DNA of 64,000 nt from Plantimonas leprariae. Lineage in GTDB: Bacteria; Pseudomonadota; Alphaproteobacteria; Rhizobiales; Rhizobiaceae. Position 1 is the first letter of the stretch. The number at the start of each line of letters is the position of its first letter. The DNA lies in NCBI RefSeq assembly GCF_008802405.1, contig NZ_VZDO01000007.1, forward strand, positions 62,001-126,000, in the 5' to 3' direction. A model generated the notes under the pieces. It was not told the origin of the DNA. It saw only the letters and a program-made list of their open reading frames with translations, and made no database searches. Positions 40,880 to 48,921 of this stretch are shown piece by piece. Made by a program: the position numbers and the translations under genes.

Positions 40880-41036
40880 GCCTATTGGACAACCCGCCGG
40901 CGGAGGGTCGGCGAGGGATTTTTCGTCGCTCGCGAGGCGCCGAACATGAGTGATGCCGGCGGCATCGGCGAGGCTCGGCAACGTAGCGACGGCGGAAAAG
41001 CACCGCCGAACCGACCCGAGGGGTTATCCAATAGGC
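40880..41036. repeat. 157-bp imperfect palindromic element
   Basis: The ends are inverted repeats matching at 15 of 16 positions: GCCTATTGGACAACCC (40880-40895) and GGGTTATCCAATAGGC (41021-41036). Further in, GGGTCGG and CGTCGCT recur in mirrored order, and the centre is the palindrome GATGCCG-G-CGGCATC (40952-40966), almost exactly midway. The whole could fold into one long hairpin in DNA or RNA. It starts 3 bp after the malK stop and holds no open frame. It may be a MITE-like or RIME-like intergenic repeat, and may also end or process the malK transcript. No second copy was noticed in the window. Confidence 0.65.
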
Positions 41037-41078
41037 GCTTGAGGCGCCGCCACCCTTTCCAGCATGCGAGGCATGAGC

Positions 41079-43004
41079 ATGGCATCCGTACCGTTTCGGC
41101 TCGAAAGCGCTTTCCGCCCGGAGGACGGCGGCAACGGGCGGCTCGTCCTGACGCTGTTCAACCTCGGGGAAACCGCGATCGAGGGCTTCAAGCTCGTCTA
41201 CACCTCGCTGACGCGAGTCGTGGAGGACGGGGCGGTCGAGAACGCCCGGCTGACCCTGCGCGACGCGAACTATCACGAGTTCGCCGCCCCGGACGGCTTC
41301 CGGCTGGAGCCGGGGGCGGCTTGGCGCTTCTCGGCCGGCGGCCTGCAACGCGCCGCGCGTCACTGCACGGACGGGCCGAAGTCCGCCTACCTGACGCTCG
41401 CCGACGGCAGCCACCTGCCGGTCTCGGTGTCGGATATGTTGCTCGACGGCCGCACCAGCGAGCCGCCGCCGCGCCTCCTGCCGGAAGGCAGGCTCGACCT
41501 CCCCTTCGCGATCCAGCCCTGGCCGAAACGGATGGACGCGACAGGCGAGGCCGGCGCGACCTTCCCCACCGTGCTCTACCCCGCCGAGGCTTCGGCGCTG
41601 GAGGATGTCCGCGCGGTCGACGGCGTGCTGGCGCTGTTCCGCCGGCTGTTCGCGAGCGGCCACGCGCCCTTCTCGCTCGCAGCCGACGCGCAAGGGCGCG
41701 CGATCCGTTTCACTTCCGACACGAAGCTCGGCCGCGAGGCCTACGAGCTGCGCTTCGCCGCCGATGTGGTCGAGCTGGCCTATGGCGACGCCGCCGGCCG
41801 CCAGTACGCGCTGACGACGCTGGCCCAGCTTCTCCACGGCGCGCGCTCCGAGCCGGCGAAGTTCGGCTTCCCCGCCTCCGGCACGATCGCCGATGCGCCG
41901 CGCTACGAATGGCGCGGCTGCCATCTCGACGTGTCGCGCCAGTTCTACCCGGTCGCCGACGTGTCGCGCTTCGTCGACATCCTCGCCTGGCTGAAGCTCA
42001 ACATCCTCCACTGGCACCTGACCGACGACGAGGCTTGGCGGCTGGAGATCGAGGCCTATCCCGCCCTCACTACGCTCGGCGTGCTGCGCGGACCGGACGA
42101 GCCGCTCCGCCCGCAGCTCGGCAACGGCGCGGAGCCGGTCGGCGGCTTCTACTCGAAGGCGGACGTCCGCATGCTCGTCGCGCACGCAGCCGGGCTCCAT
42201 GTCGAGATCGTGCCGGAGATCGAGATTCCCGGCCACAACGCCGCGACGCTGGTCGCCCTGCCGGACCTCACCGACGGGCAAGAAGCGCCGGACAGCTACC
42301 GCTCCGTCCAGGGCTACGCGAACAACGCGCTGAACCCCGCAATTCCGCTGACCTACGAGTTCCTGGAGAAGGTGTTCGACGAGGTCGCCGAGCTTTTTCC
42401 CTCGCGCTACGTCCATGTCGGCGGCGACGAGGTGGCGCACGGCGCGTGGCTCGCCTCGCCGCTCGCCAAGGAGCTGATGCGCAAGGAGAACCTTGGCGGC
42501 ACGTTCGAGCTGCAGTCCTATCTGCTGAAGCGCGTGAAGGAGATGCTGACCCGCCGCGGCAAGGTGCTGGTCGGCTGGAACGAGGTCGCGCATGGCGGCG
42601 GCGTCGATCCGAAGGACACGATCCTGATGGCCTGGGAGAAGCCGGAAGTCGGCATCGAGCTGGCCGGCCAAGGCTACGGCGTCGTAATGACGCCGGGCCA
42701 GGCCTACTATCTCGACATGGTGCAGGCCGAGGAATGGCAGGAGCCGGGCGCTAGCTGGGCCGGCACGGTGCCGCCCGCACACACCTACGCCTACGAGGCG
42801 GCCGGCGACCTGCCGGAGGAGCTGCGGCATCTCCTGAAGGGCGTCCAGGCCTGCATCTGGTCGGAGCACTTCCTGTCGCGCGGCTATTTCAACCGCCTCG
42901 TCTTCCCGCGCCTGCCCGCCATCGCGGAAGCGGCCTGGACGCCGGCGGAGAACAAGAGCTGGGAGCGCTTCGCCGCCATCGTTCCGCTGAGCCCGGTGCT
43001 CTGA
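41079..43004 (+). CDS. Cytoplasmic beta-N-acetylhexosaminidase, GH20
   Basis: A 641-residue GH20 enzyme. An N-terminal non-catalytic region (to about 275) precedes the barrel, which starts at YEWRGCHLDVSRQFYP and has NILHWHLTDDEAWRLEI, VPEIEIPGHN and the catalytic pair in HVGGDEV (Asp450, Glu451). It cleaves terminal GlcNAc or GalNAc by substrate-assisted catalysis. No signal peptide is present, so it should act on imported substrate in the cytoplasm. I chose ATG 41079, where GAGG sits 7 nt upstream; 41064 and 41073 are alternatives. It overlaps the M81 gene by 1 bp. Confidence 0.92.
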   Translation: MASVPFRLESAFRPEDGGNGRLVLTLFNLGETAIEGFKLVYTSLTRVVEDGAVENARLTLRDANYHEFAAPDGFRLEPGAAWRFSAGGLQRAARHCTDGPKSAYLTLADGSHLPVSVSDMLLDGRTSEPPPRLLPEGRLDLPFAIQPWPKRMDATGEAGATFPTVLYPAEASALEDVRAVDGVLALFRRLFASGHAPFSLAADAQGRAIRFTSDTKLGREAYELRFAADVVELAYGDAAGRQYALTTLAQLLHGARSEPAKFGFPASGTIADAPRYEWRGCHLDVSRQFYPVADVSRFVDILAWLKLNILHWHLTDDEAWRLEIEAYPALTTLGVLRGPDEPLRPQLGNGAEPVGGFYSKADVRMLVAHAAGLHVEIVPEIEIPGHNAATLVALPDLTDGQEAPDSYRSVQGYANNALNPAIPLTYEFLEKVFDEVAELFPSRYVHVGGDEVAHGAWLASPLAKELMRKENLGGTFELQSYLLKRVKEMLTRRGKVLVGWNEVAHGGGVDPKDTILMAWEKPEVGIELAGQGYGVVMTPGQAYYLDMVQAEEWQEPGASWAGTVPPAHTYAYEAAGDLPEELRHLLKGVQACIWSEHFLSRGYFNRLVFPRLPAIAEAAWTPAENKSWERFAAIVPLSPVL

Positions 43005-44440
43005 TGCGCATCGCCGTTGGCGGTATCCATACCGAATGCAGCACCTATTCGCCGGTGCTGATGGAGGTCGAGGACTTCCGCATCCTCCGCGACGGCGACC
43101 TCCTAGCTGCGGCCTATTTCGACTTCCTCGCGACGGACGGCGTGGAGGTGCTGCCGCTACTCCATGCCCGCGCCGTGCCGGGTGGGCCGGTTTCACGTGA
43201 AACATATGAGGCGTTGAAGGCTGAGTTCCTCGACCGCCTCCAGGCCGCCCTCCCCCTCGATGGCCTCTACCTCGCCATGCACGGCGCGATGAACGTCGAG
43301 GGCATGGACGATGCGGAGGGCGACTGGATCGCCGCCGCGCGCGCCACGGTCGGCGAGACCTGCGTCGTCGCCGCGAGCTACGATCTCCACGGCAACGTCT
43401 CGCAGCGCGTCGTCGACGGCCTCGACATCTTCGCCGCCTACCGCACCGCGCCGCATATCGACGTGCGCCCGACGATGCTGCGCGCCTGGAACATGCTGGT
43501 GGAAGCGCTCCGCTCCGGCGAAAAGCCGGGCATCGCCTGGGCGTCGGTGCCGGTGCTGCTGCCGGGCGAATGCACCTCGACCGAGGACGAGCCGGCCGCC
43601 TCGCTTTACGCTCGCCTGTCGGACTTCGACCGCCGCCCCGGCATCGCCGACGCCAACCTGATGATCGGCTACGTCTGGGCCGACGAGCCGCGGGCGACGG
43701 CGGCCGCCGTCGTCACCGGCTTCGACCGGGACGCCGCGAAGGAAGCCGCCGCCGAGATCGCGATCGGTTATTGGGAGACGCGCGAGCGCTTCGGCTTCGG
43801 CCCAGTGACGGGACCGCTCGCGGAGATGCTCGATATCGCGGCGAAAGCCGAGACGCGCCCCGTCATCCTCGCCGATTCCGGAGACAACCCGACCGGCGGC
43901 GGCGTCGGCGACCGCGCGGATGTGCTGCGTGCCCTGATCGAGCGGAACTGGCAGGACGCGCTCCTCGCCGGCATCACCGACCGCCCTGCGGTCGAAGCGT
44001 GCTTCGCGGCCGGCGAAGGCGCGACGCTCCGCTTGCGCATCGGCTCCAGCCTCGATCCGTCCTCCAAGCCGGCGGAGGTGGACGCCGCGGTCGTGCGGCT
44101 TGACGATTCCGGCGAAGCGCGCGAGCGGCAGGCCGTCGTGCGGGTCGGCGGCATCACCGTGGTCCTCGCGGCGCGGCGCCGGCCCTATCACGACATCGCC
44201 GACTTCCGCCGGCTTGGGCTCGATCCGAAGGCGGTGCGGCTCCTCGTCGTGAAGTCCGGCTACCTGTCGCCGGAACTCAGACCCGTCGCGAACCCGAACC
44301 TGATGGCGCTGACCGATGGCGTCGTGAACCAGGACATTCCGCGCTTGGCCAACCGGCGGCGTCGGGAGCCGGCCTTCCCGTTTCGGCGCGACTTCGATTT
44401 CATGCCGGAACCGCGCCTGTCGGCCCGGTGGACGGGCTGA
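43004..44440 (+). CDS. M81 family metallopeptidase (MlrC-like)
   Basis: A 478-residue protein of the M81/DUF1485 family. It opens with RIAVGGIHTECSTYSP and has LAMHGAMNVEGMDDAEGDW, ASYDLHGNVS and YRTAPHIDV, which carry the Asp/His metal ligands. Family members include MlrC, which opens linearised microcystin, so amide-bond cleavage is expected. Translation is coupled to the GH20 gene (TGATG). Codons 63-67 (GTT TCA CGT GAA ACA) are unusually AT-rich and form a parS-like site. A glycosidase and an amidase-like enzyme side by side suggest that the imported compound has both sugar and amide linkages; this is inference. Confidence 0.85.
   Translation: MRIAVGGIHTECSTYSPVLMEVEDFRILRDGDLLAAAYFDFLATDGVEVLPLLHARAVPGGPVSRETYEALKAEFLDRLQAALPLDGLYLAMHGAMNVEGMDDAEGDWIAAARATVGETCVVAASYDLHGNVSQRVVDGLDIFAAYRTAPHIDVRPTMLRAWNMLVEALRSGEKPGIAWASVPVLLPGECTSTEDEPAASLYARLSDFDRRPGIADANLMIGYVWADEPRATAAAVVTGFDRDAAKEAAAEIAIGYWETRERFGFGPVTGPLAEMLDIAAKAETRPVILADSGDNPTGGGVGDRADVLRALIERNWQDALLAGITDRPAVEACFAAGEGATLRLRIGSSLDPSSKPAEVDAAVVRLDDSGEARERQAVVRVGGITVVLAARRRPYHDIADFRRLGLDPKAVRLLVVKSGYLSPELRPVANPNLMALTDGVVNQDIPRLANRRRREPAFPFRRDFDFMPEPRLSARWTG
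43189..43204. promoter_or_regulatory. Candidate parS centromere site (ParB binding)
   Basis: GGTTTCACGTGAAACA matches the parS consensus TGTTTCACGTGAAACA at 15 of 16 positions and contains the perfect 14-bp palindrome GTTTCACGTGAAAC (43190-43203). It lies within the M81 reading frame, as parS sites do in several bacteria. The codons it imposes (including TCA and ACA) are rare in this GC-rich DNA. If real, ParB-parS loading here places the window close to the chromosome origin. Confidence 0.75.
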
Positions 44441-44532
44441 TCGTCCAGCTTGTTTCGCGCCGGCGGAATTCCTGCTAGCCGGAGCGGAACGATGGGGCGG
44501 CAGGGAACCGCCGCCCGGAGGAGAAACCCGAG

Positions 44533-45495
44533 ATGTTCCTGTCCTGCGGCGACTCGCTGTTCGACGTCTTCGCCGATCTCGATGCCGACGTCTCGCGCAT
44601 CGGGCTTTCCGCCCGCATCGGCGGCTCGGCGCTGAACGCCGCGCTCGGCCTCGCGCGGCTCGGCCACGGCTCGGCCTACTTCTCCAAGATTTCCGGCGAT
44701 CTCTACGGCCGGCGACTCCGCGCCTTCATGGAACAGGAGGAGATCGACCAGCGCTTCCTGATCCCGACTACGCGCAACACCACGCTCGCGATGGTGTCGC
44801 TGTCGCAGGCCGGCGTGCCGGAATATTCCTTCTACATCGAGGGCACCGCCGACCGCTCGGTCGAGCCGGACGAGGTGCCCTCGCCGCTGCCGGACGAGAT
44901 CGAAGCGGTGCATGTCGGCGGCTCCTATTCCACCGTGTCGGAACCGACGGCCGCGGCGATCCTGAAGCTGGTGCGGCAGGAGCGGGACCGCCGCTTCGTG
45001 TCCTACGATCCGAACATCCGCGCCTCCGTCGTGCCGGATCTCGACGTCTGGCGGGCGAAGGTCGCGGAGCTCGGGCCGCTCGCGACCCTCGTCAAGGCGA
45101 GCGACGAGGACCTGTCGCAGCTCTATCCCGGCCGCTCGATCGACGCGGTTCTCGCCGACTGGGTCGCGGCGGGCGCGGCGCTCGGCATCGTCACGCGCGG
45201 CGAGAAGGGCGCGGTCGCGCTGGCGGCTTCCGGCACGGGCGCGTCGCTCCCCGGCGTTTCGGTGCACGTGGTCGACACGGTCGGCGCGGGCGACACCTTC
45301 CTCGCCATGACGCTCGCCAAGCTGTCGGAGGACGGCGCGTTGTCGCGCGAGGCGGTCACGAGCTTCGGCGAGGCGGACCTGCAGGCGCTGCTCGGCGCGG
45401 CGATCCGGGCAGCCGCCGTCACCTGCACCCGTCGCGGGGCGGACCTGCCGCGCCGGGCCGATCTCGGCCTGTCCGCTCTCCCCGCCCGCAAATAG
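44533..45495 (+). CDS. PfkB/ribokinase family carbohydrate kinase
   Basis: A 320-residue sugar kinase. It has the N-terminal glycine motif GGSALNAALGLARLG, the YDPNIR stretch and the PfkB signature DTVGAGDTF, whose Asp is the catalytic base. It opens with FLSCGDSLFDVF, close to fructokinase-like members. It probably phosphorylates the monosaccharide released by the upstream enzymes. GGAGG lies 11 nt before ATG 44533, 92 bp after the M81 stop. A bidirectional terminator follows at once, making it the last gene of the rightward cluster. Confidence 0.9.
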   Translation: MFLSCGDSLFDVFADLDADVSRIGLSARIGGSALNAALGLARLGHGSAYFSKISGDLYGRRLRAFMEQEEIDQRFLIPTTRNTTLAMVSLSQAGVPEYSFYIEGTADRSVEPDEVPSPLPDEIEAVHVGGSYSTVSEPTAAAILKLVRQERDRRFVSYDPNIRASVVPDLDVWRAKVAELGPLATLVKASDEDLSQLYPGRSIDAVLADWVAAGAALGIVTRGEKGAVALAASGTGASLPGVSVHVVDTVGAGDTFLAMTLAKLSEDGALSREAVTSFGEADLQALLGAAIRAAAVTCTRRGADLPRRADLGLSALPARK

Positions 45496-45497
45496 GA

Positions 45498-45528
45498 AAG
45501 GCCCGCCGGATTGTCTCCGGCGGGCCTT
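45498..45528. terminator. Bidirectional intrinsic terminator
   Basis: A perfect 13-bp stem, AAGGCCCGCCGGA (45498-45510) with TCCGGCGGGCCTT (45516-45528), has a 5-nt loop. It lies between the convergent PfkB and outer-membrane-protein genes and can serve both, although the U-tracts are short. Confidence 0.85.
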
Positions 45529-45549
45529 CCTGGGCGAGGCGATCCGCTG

Positions 45550-46347
45550 TCAGTTGAAGCGGTACGCGGCCTTCGCCATGACGGTGTGGAAGTCGAGGTC
45601 GGTCTTCGACTTCGTGGTGAAGGTGTCCGGCGTCGCGCCGCCGTTCGCCTCGGTGAAGGTGCTCTCCGACTTCGCCTTGCCGAGGTCGGTGTAGAGGTAT
45701 TCGAGGCCGAAGGAGACGTTCGGCGTGGCGAGCACGTCGACGCCGGCGCCGACCGTGTAGCCGACCTTGTCCTTGCTGGTGTCCGAGTCGACCGTGTAGG
45801 TCGTGCCGGTGCCGTCGGCCTGCGTGTTGAAGTTGTCGCCGTCCGTCTTCACCTTGGCGTGGCCGTAGGCGAGGCCGCCGGTGCCGTAGACCGCGACGTT
45901 GTCCATCGCGTAGCCGACCTTGCCGCGCACCGTGCCGAAATACTTCATCTCGGTCTTGGTGTCGTAGTCCTGGCCGGTCGCGGAACCGCCCTGCTGCAGG
46001 ACGACGCCGCTCTTGCGCTCGTGGTCGATGTAGTTGAAGTCCGCGACGCCGCCGACGATGACGTTGTTCGGCATCTGGTAGTCGTAGCCGGCCTGGACGC
46101 CCGCCGTCACGCCGCCGCTGCGCTTGTGGAACGTGTCGGTGGCCGCGCCGAAGTCGTCCGCACCGGCCGCGCCCTTCGAGCCGCCGAACGCGCCGCCGAC
46201 CTGGCCGCCGACATAGGCGCCGGTCCAGCTCGCGGTCGGGGCGATGTCGACCGGCGCGGGCGCCGGGGGCTCGTCATAGGTGATGTCGGCGGCAAGGGCC
46301 GGAGCGGCGAAGGCGGTGGCCGCGAAGAGAATCGCAAGACGTTTCAT
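45550..46347 (-). CDS. Outer membrane beta-barrel protein, Omp25/RopB-like
   Basis: A 265-residue protein with a Sec signal (about residues 1-20, ending ALAAD) and an eight-strand barrel pattern of the Omp25/RopB/OmpA-like type, including WTGAYVGGQVGGAFGG, AGYDYQMPNNVIVGG, FGTVRGKVGYAM, YGTGGLAYG and FGLEYLYTDLG. The C-terminus is AYRFN, with Asn after the usual final Phe. It is a close paralogue of the next upstream gene. It probably has a structural role in the outer membrane, as in Brucella and Rhizobium. Confidence 0.92.
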   Translation of the reverse strand: MKRLAILFAATAFAAPALAADITYDEPPAPAPVDIAPTASWTGAYVGGQVGGAFGGSKGAAGADDFGAATDTFHKRSGGVTAGVQAGYDYQMPNNVIVGGVADFNYIDHERKSGVVLQQGGSATGQDYDTKTEMKYFGTVRGKVGYAMDNVAVYGTGGLAYGHAKVKTDGDNFNTQADGTGTTYTVDSDTSKDKVGYTVGAGVDVLATPNVSFGLEYLYTDLGKAKSESTFTEANGGATPDTFTTKSKTDLDFHTVMAKAAYRFN

Positions 46348-46566
46348 GGAACTTGGGTACTCCTTGGGCCTCGGGACGATGCGGGGGCATCGCGGTCCCA
46401 AGACGGGATGTTGTGCCCGGCTCGCGGGGAGTCGGACGGGTTCTCCTTCGGGCCGGCAGGTGCGAATCACCCTGGCCGCTCCGATGCAGTTTCCGCTTGC
46501 CTGAAGCTTGCGGACCCGCGTTGGTGAATCCTTCCTAAGGCCGAACCCTTTCCTTTGAATTAAAAT

Positions 46567-46593
46567 GCCCGCCGGACGAGGCGTCCGGCGGGC
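46567..46593 (-). terminator. Intrinsic terminator after the second Omp gene
   Basis: A perfect 12-bp stem, GCCCGCCGGACG (46567-46578) with CGTCCGGCGGGC (46582-46593), has a 3-nt loop. On the minus strand it is followed by ATTTTAATT, giving a U-rich tail. It separates the two Omp genes, so each has its own transcript. Confidence 0.88.
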
Positions 46594-46629
46594 GAAGCGC
46601 GATAGCGATTTCGTGAGGTCGCGGCGACC

Positions 46630-47412
46630 TCAGTTGAAGCGGTACGAGGCCTTCGCCATCACCGTGTGGAAGTCGACGTCGGTCTTGGTGTCGACCGAGA
46701 AAGCGTCGCCGGTGGCGACGTTGGTGAACGTCGTCTCGGTCTTCGCCTTGCCGAGGTCGGTGTAGAGGTATTCGAGGCCGAACGAGAGCTTCTCGGTGGC
46801 CAGGAAATCGACGCCGCCGCCGACGGAATAGCCGATGCTGTCCTTGTCGGAGTTGGTGTCCGAAGTGAAGCCCGTGCCCAGCAGCGCGAGCGCTTCGCCG
46901 TCGTTCACCTTGTTCTTCGGGTTGCCGTAGGCGAGACCGCCCGTGCCGTAGACGGCCACGCGATCGAAGGCATAGCCGACCTTGCCGCGCACCGTGCCGA
47001 AGTAGTCGAGGTCGACCTTGTTCGAGAAGGTCGTGTTGTCGCCCGTTCCGTCGACCAGATCGACGCCGACCTTACGGTCGTTGTCGATGTAGTTGAAGTC
47101 GACGACGCCGCCGATGATGATGTTGCTCGGAAGCTGGTAGTCGTAGCCGACGTGGACGCCGCCGGTGAAGCCGACATCGGTATCCTTCTGGAACGTCACG
47201 GCGTCCAGCGGCACGCCGAGATCGGTTCCGATGGCGCCCGACGAGCCGCCGAAGGCCGCGCCCGCCTGTCCACCGACATAGAGGCCCGTCCAGTTGTAGG
47301 CCGGGGCGATCTCGACCGGCGCCGGCGCCGGCGGTTCCTCAGTGATGATGTCGGCGGCGAAGGCCGGGGTGGCGAGGGCAGTGGCTGCCAGCAAAATGGC
47401 AAAACGCTTCAT
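46630..47412 (-). CDS. Outer membrane beta-barrel protein, Omp25/RopB-like
   Basis: A 260-residue protein with signal peptide MKRFAILLAATALATPAFA and the same barrel motifs as the adjacent gene (WTGLYVGGQAGAAFGG, FGTVRGKVGYAF, FGLEYLYTDLGKAK, C-terminal YRFN). The two arose by tandem duplication; differences cluster in the predicted extracellular loops (residues about 60-80 and 115-130). GGAG lies 8 nt before ATG 47412. An outer-membrane structural or adhesion role is likely. Confidence 0.92.
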   Translation of the reverse strand: MKRFAILLAATALATPAFAADIITEEPPAPAPVEIAPAYNWTGLYVGGQAGAAFGGSSGAIGTDLGVPLDAVTFQKDTDVGFTGGVHVGYDYQLPSNIIIGGVVDFNYIDNDRKVGVDLVDGTGDNTTFSNKVDLDYFGTVRGKVGYAFDRVAVYGTGGLAYGNPKNKVNDGEALALLGTGFTSDTNSDKDSIGYSVGGGVDFLATEKLSFGLEYLYTDLGKAKTETTFTNVATGDAFSVDTKTDVDFHTVMAKASYRFN

Positions 47413-47673
47413 GATCCGTACTCCAATCTTCTTTCCGCCCGGAGGCGGCACTTATTCGACATCCGTTCGGCTCGTCGCCGGCGCGATGATTCCGCTGGCA
47501 TCCGAACTCGTCTGTCGGGGCAAGTGATCCACGCAGATGCGGCTATCAAGCGGCAGCGAACCCTTATTCCAGACCGGTGTATCCCGAACGCCACAGATCC
47601 GGAGCCGCAAGGCGCCGGTCTTCGTGCAACGGAGCGGTGTCGGTGCACTGATCTCAAACGGTTTTCGGAAACG
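47413..47673. other. Non-coding leader region upstream of the Omp gene
   Basis: Together with the terminator at 47674-47710 this fills most of a 368-bp gap between the Omp gene and the aldolase gene. It should hold the leftward Omp promoter. I see no convincing consensus hexamer pair and no gene in it. Confidence 0.4.
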
Positions 47674-47710
47674 AAAACCCCGCCGGCCAGCGTCATGCCG
47701 AGCGGCGGGG
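47674..47710 (-). terminator. Intrinsic terminator after the aldolase gene
   Basis: An 8-bp stem, CCCCGCCG (47678-47685) with CGGCGGGG (47703-47710), has a 17-nt loop and on the minus strand is followed by TTTT. It lies about 70 bp after the aldolase stop and would protect the Omp promoter from readthrough. Confidence 0.7.
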
Positions 47711-47780
47711 ATCACGAGTCCGTTATATTGACGTCAACGATCTTCCGTGCATCTGCCGCAACGGAAATCGCGACGTCGCA

Positions 47781-48695
47781 TCAGGCGTAGATGTCCATCA
47801 CCTCGCGCAGAAGCGCGATCGCGTCCTCCTTCGAGCGCTGGAACGAGTTGCGGCCGATGATCGAGCCGTTGCCGCCGCCTTCGCGGATGCCGCGAACCTC
47901 TTCGAGCAGGTCCTCGCGCGTCTTCGCCTCGCCGCCGGAGAACACCACGACGCGCTTGCCGGCGAAGCTCGCCTGCATGACGTGGCGGACGCGGTCGGCG
48001 ATCGTCTCGCTCGGGATGTGGTTCTTCTCGTAGGTCTTCTTCGCGGCGTCGAGATCGATGCGGTTGCTCGGGAGCTTCACCTTGATGATCGTCGCCCCCA
48101 TCAGCGCCGCCATGTGGGCGGAATAGGCGACGATATCGAGCGCCGTTTCGCCCTCCTTGCTGATCTTGCCGCCGCGCGGATAGGACCAGACGACGCTGAG
48201 CAGGCCCTTCGACTTCGCCTCGTGGCTGATCTCGCGCAGCTCCTCCATCATGTCGTAGGCGTGGTCGGAACCCGGATAGATGGTGAAGCCGACGCCGACG
48301 CAGCCGAGGCGCATCGCGTCGTCCACCGTGCCGGTCAGAGCCTGATCGCTGGAATTGGCGGCGAGCGAATTGCCGCTGTTCATCTTCATGATGAGCGGCA
48401 CCTCGCCGGCGAAGGCATCGGCGCCGTGCTCCAGAAGACCGAGCGGCGCGGCATAGCCGGACACGCCGGCCTCGATCGCGAGCTCGTAGAGATAGTGCGG
48501 GTCGTAGGCGGCGGGGTTCGGCGCGAAGGAGCGGGCCGGGCCGTGCTCGAAGCCCTGATCGACGGGCAGGATGACGACGCGCCCCGTGCCGGCGAGCCGG
48601 CCGTGCATGAGTAGCCGCGACAGGTTACTCTTCAGCCCCGGCGTTTCGCCTTCGTACCAGGAGAGGATCTTCCTGACGGTCTCGGTTCTGATCAT
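47781..48695 (-). CDS. fbaB: Class I fructose-bisphosphate aldolase (DhnA type)
   Basis: A 304-residue DeoC/FbaB-fold aldolase. It has RVVILPVDQGFEHGP, LIMKMNSGNSL, the Schiff-base Lys region GATIIKVKLPSNRID and VVVFSGGEAKTREDLLEEV, and is full length. It interconverts fructose 1,6-bisphosphate with dihydroxyacetone phosphate and glyceraldehyde 3-phosphate without a metal. ATG 48695 is preceded by AAGG at 9 nt; longer upstream frames lack features. Divergent from the family-5 binding protein gene. Confidence 0.94.
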   Translation of the reverse strand: MIRTETVRKILSWYEGETPGLKSNLSRLLMHGRLAGTGRVVILPVDQGFEHGPARSFAPNPAAYDPHYLYELAIEAGVSGYAAPLGLLEHGADAFAGEVPLIMKMNSGNSLAANSSDQALTGTVDDAMRLGCVGVGFTIYPGSDHAYDMMEELREISHEAKSKGLLSVVWSYPRGGKISKEGETALDIVAYSAHMAALMGATIIKVKLPSNRIDLDAAKKTYEKNHIPSETIADRVRHVMQASFAGKRVVVFSGGEAKTREDLLEEVRGIREGGGNGSIIGRNSFQRSKEDAIALLREVMDIYA

Positions 48696-48921
48696 GCTCG
48701 CTCGCCTTCTTCCGGAACTTCGGCAGTCATCGTCGGACGCTGTTCTGTCGCGGCACATGCACCGCGTAAAGAGCGGGTTCCCGAGCGGCACGGAATAAAA
48801 TCGGTTCGCAGCGACGCCGACCGCGGCGGATACGCTCTCCAGCATTCGCCGCGGCCGGCTCCCACGCTGCGAACACATTCATCGTGTTCGTGGCGGCCTT
48901 CCGTCACCTCCGGATGATTCC

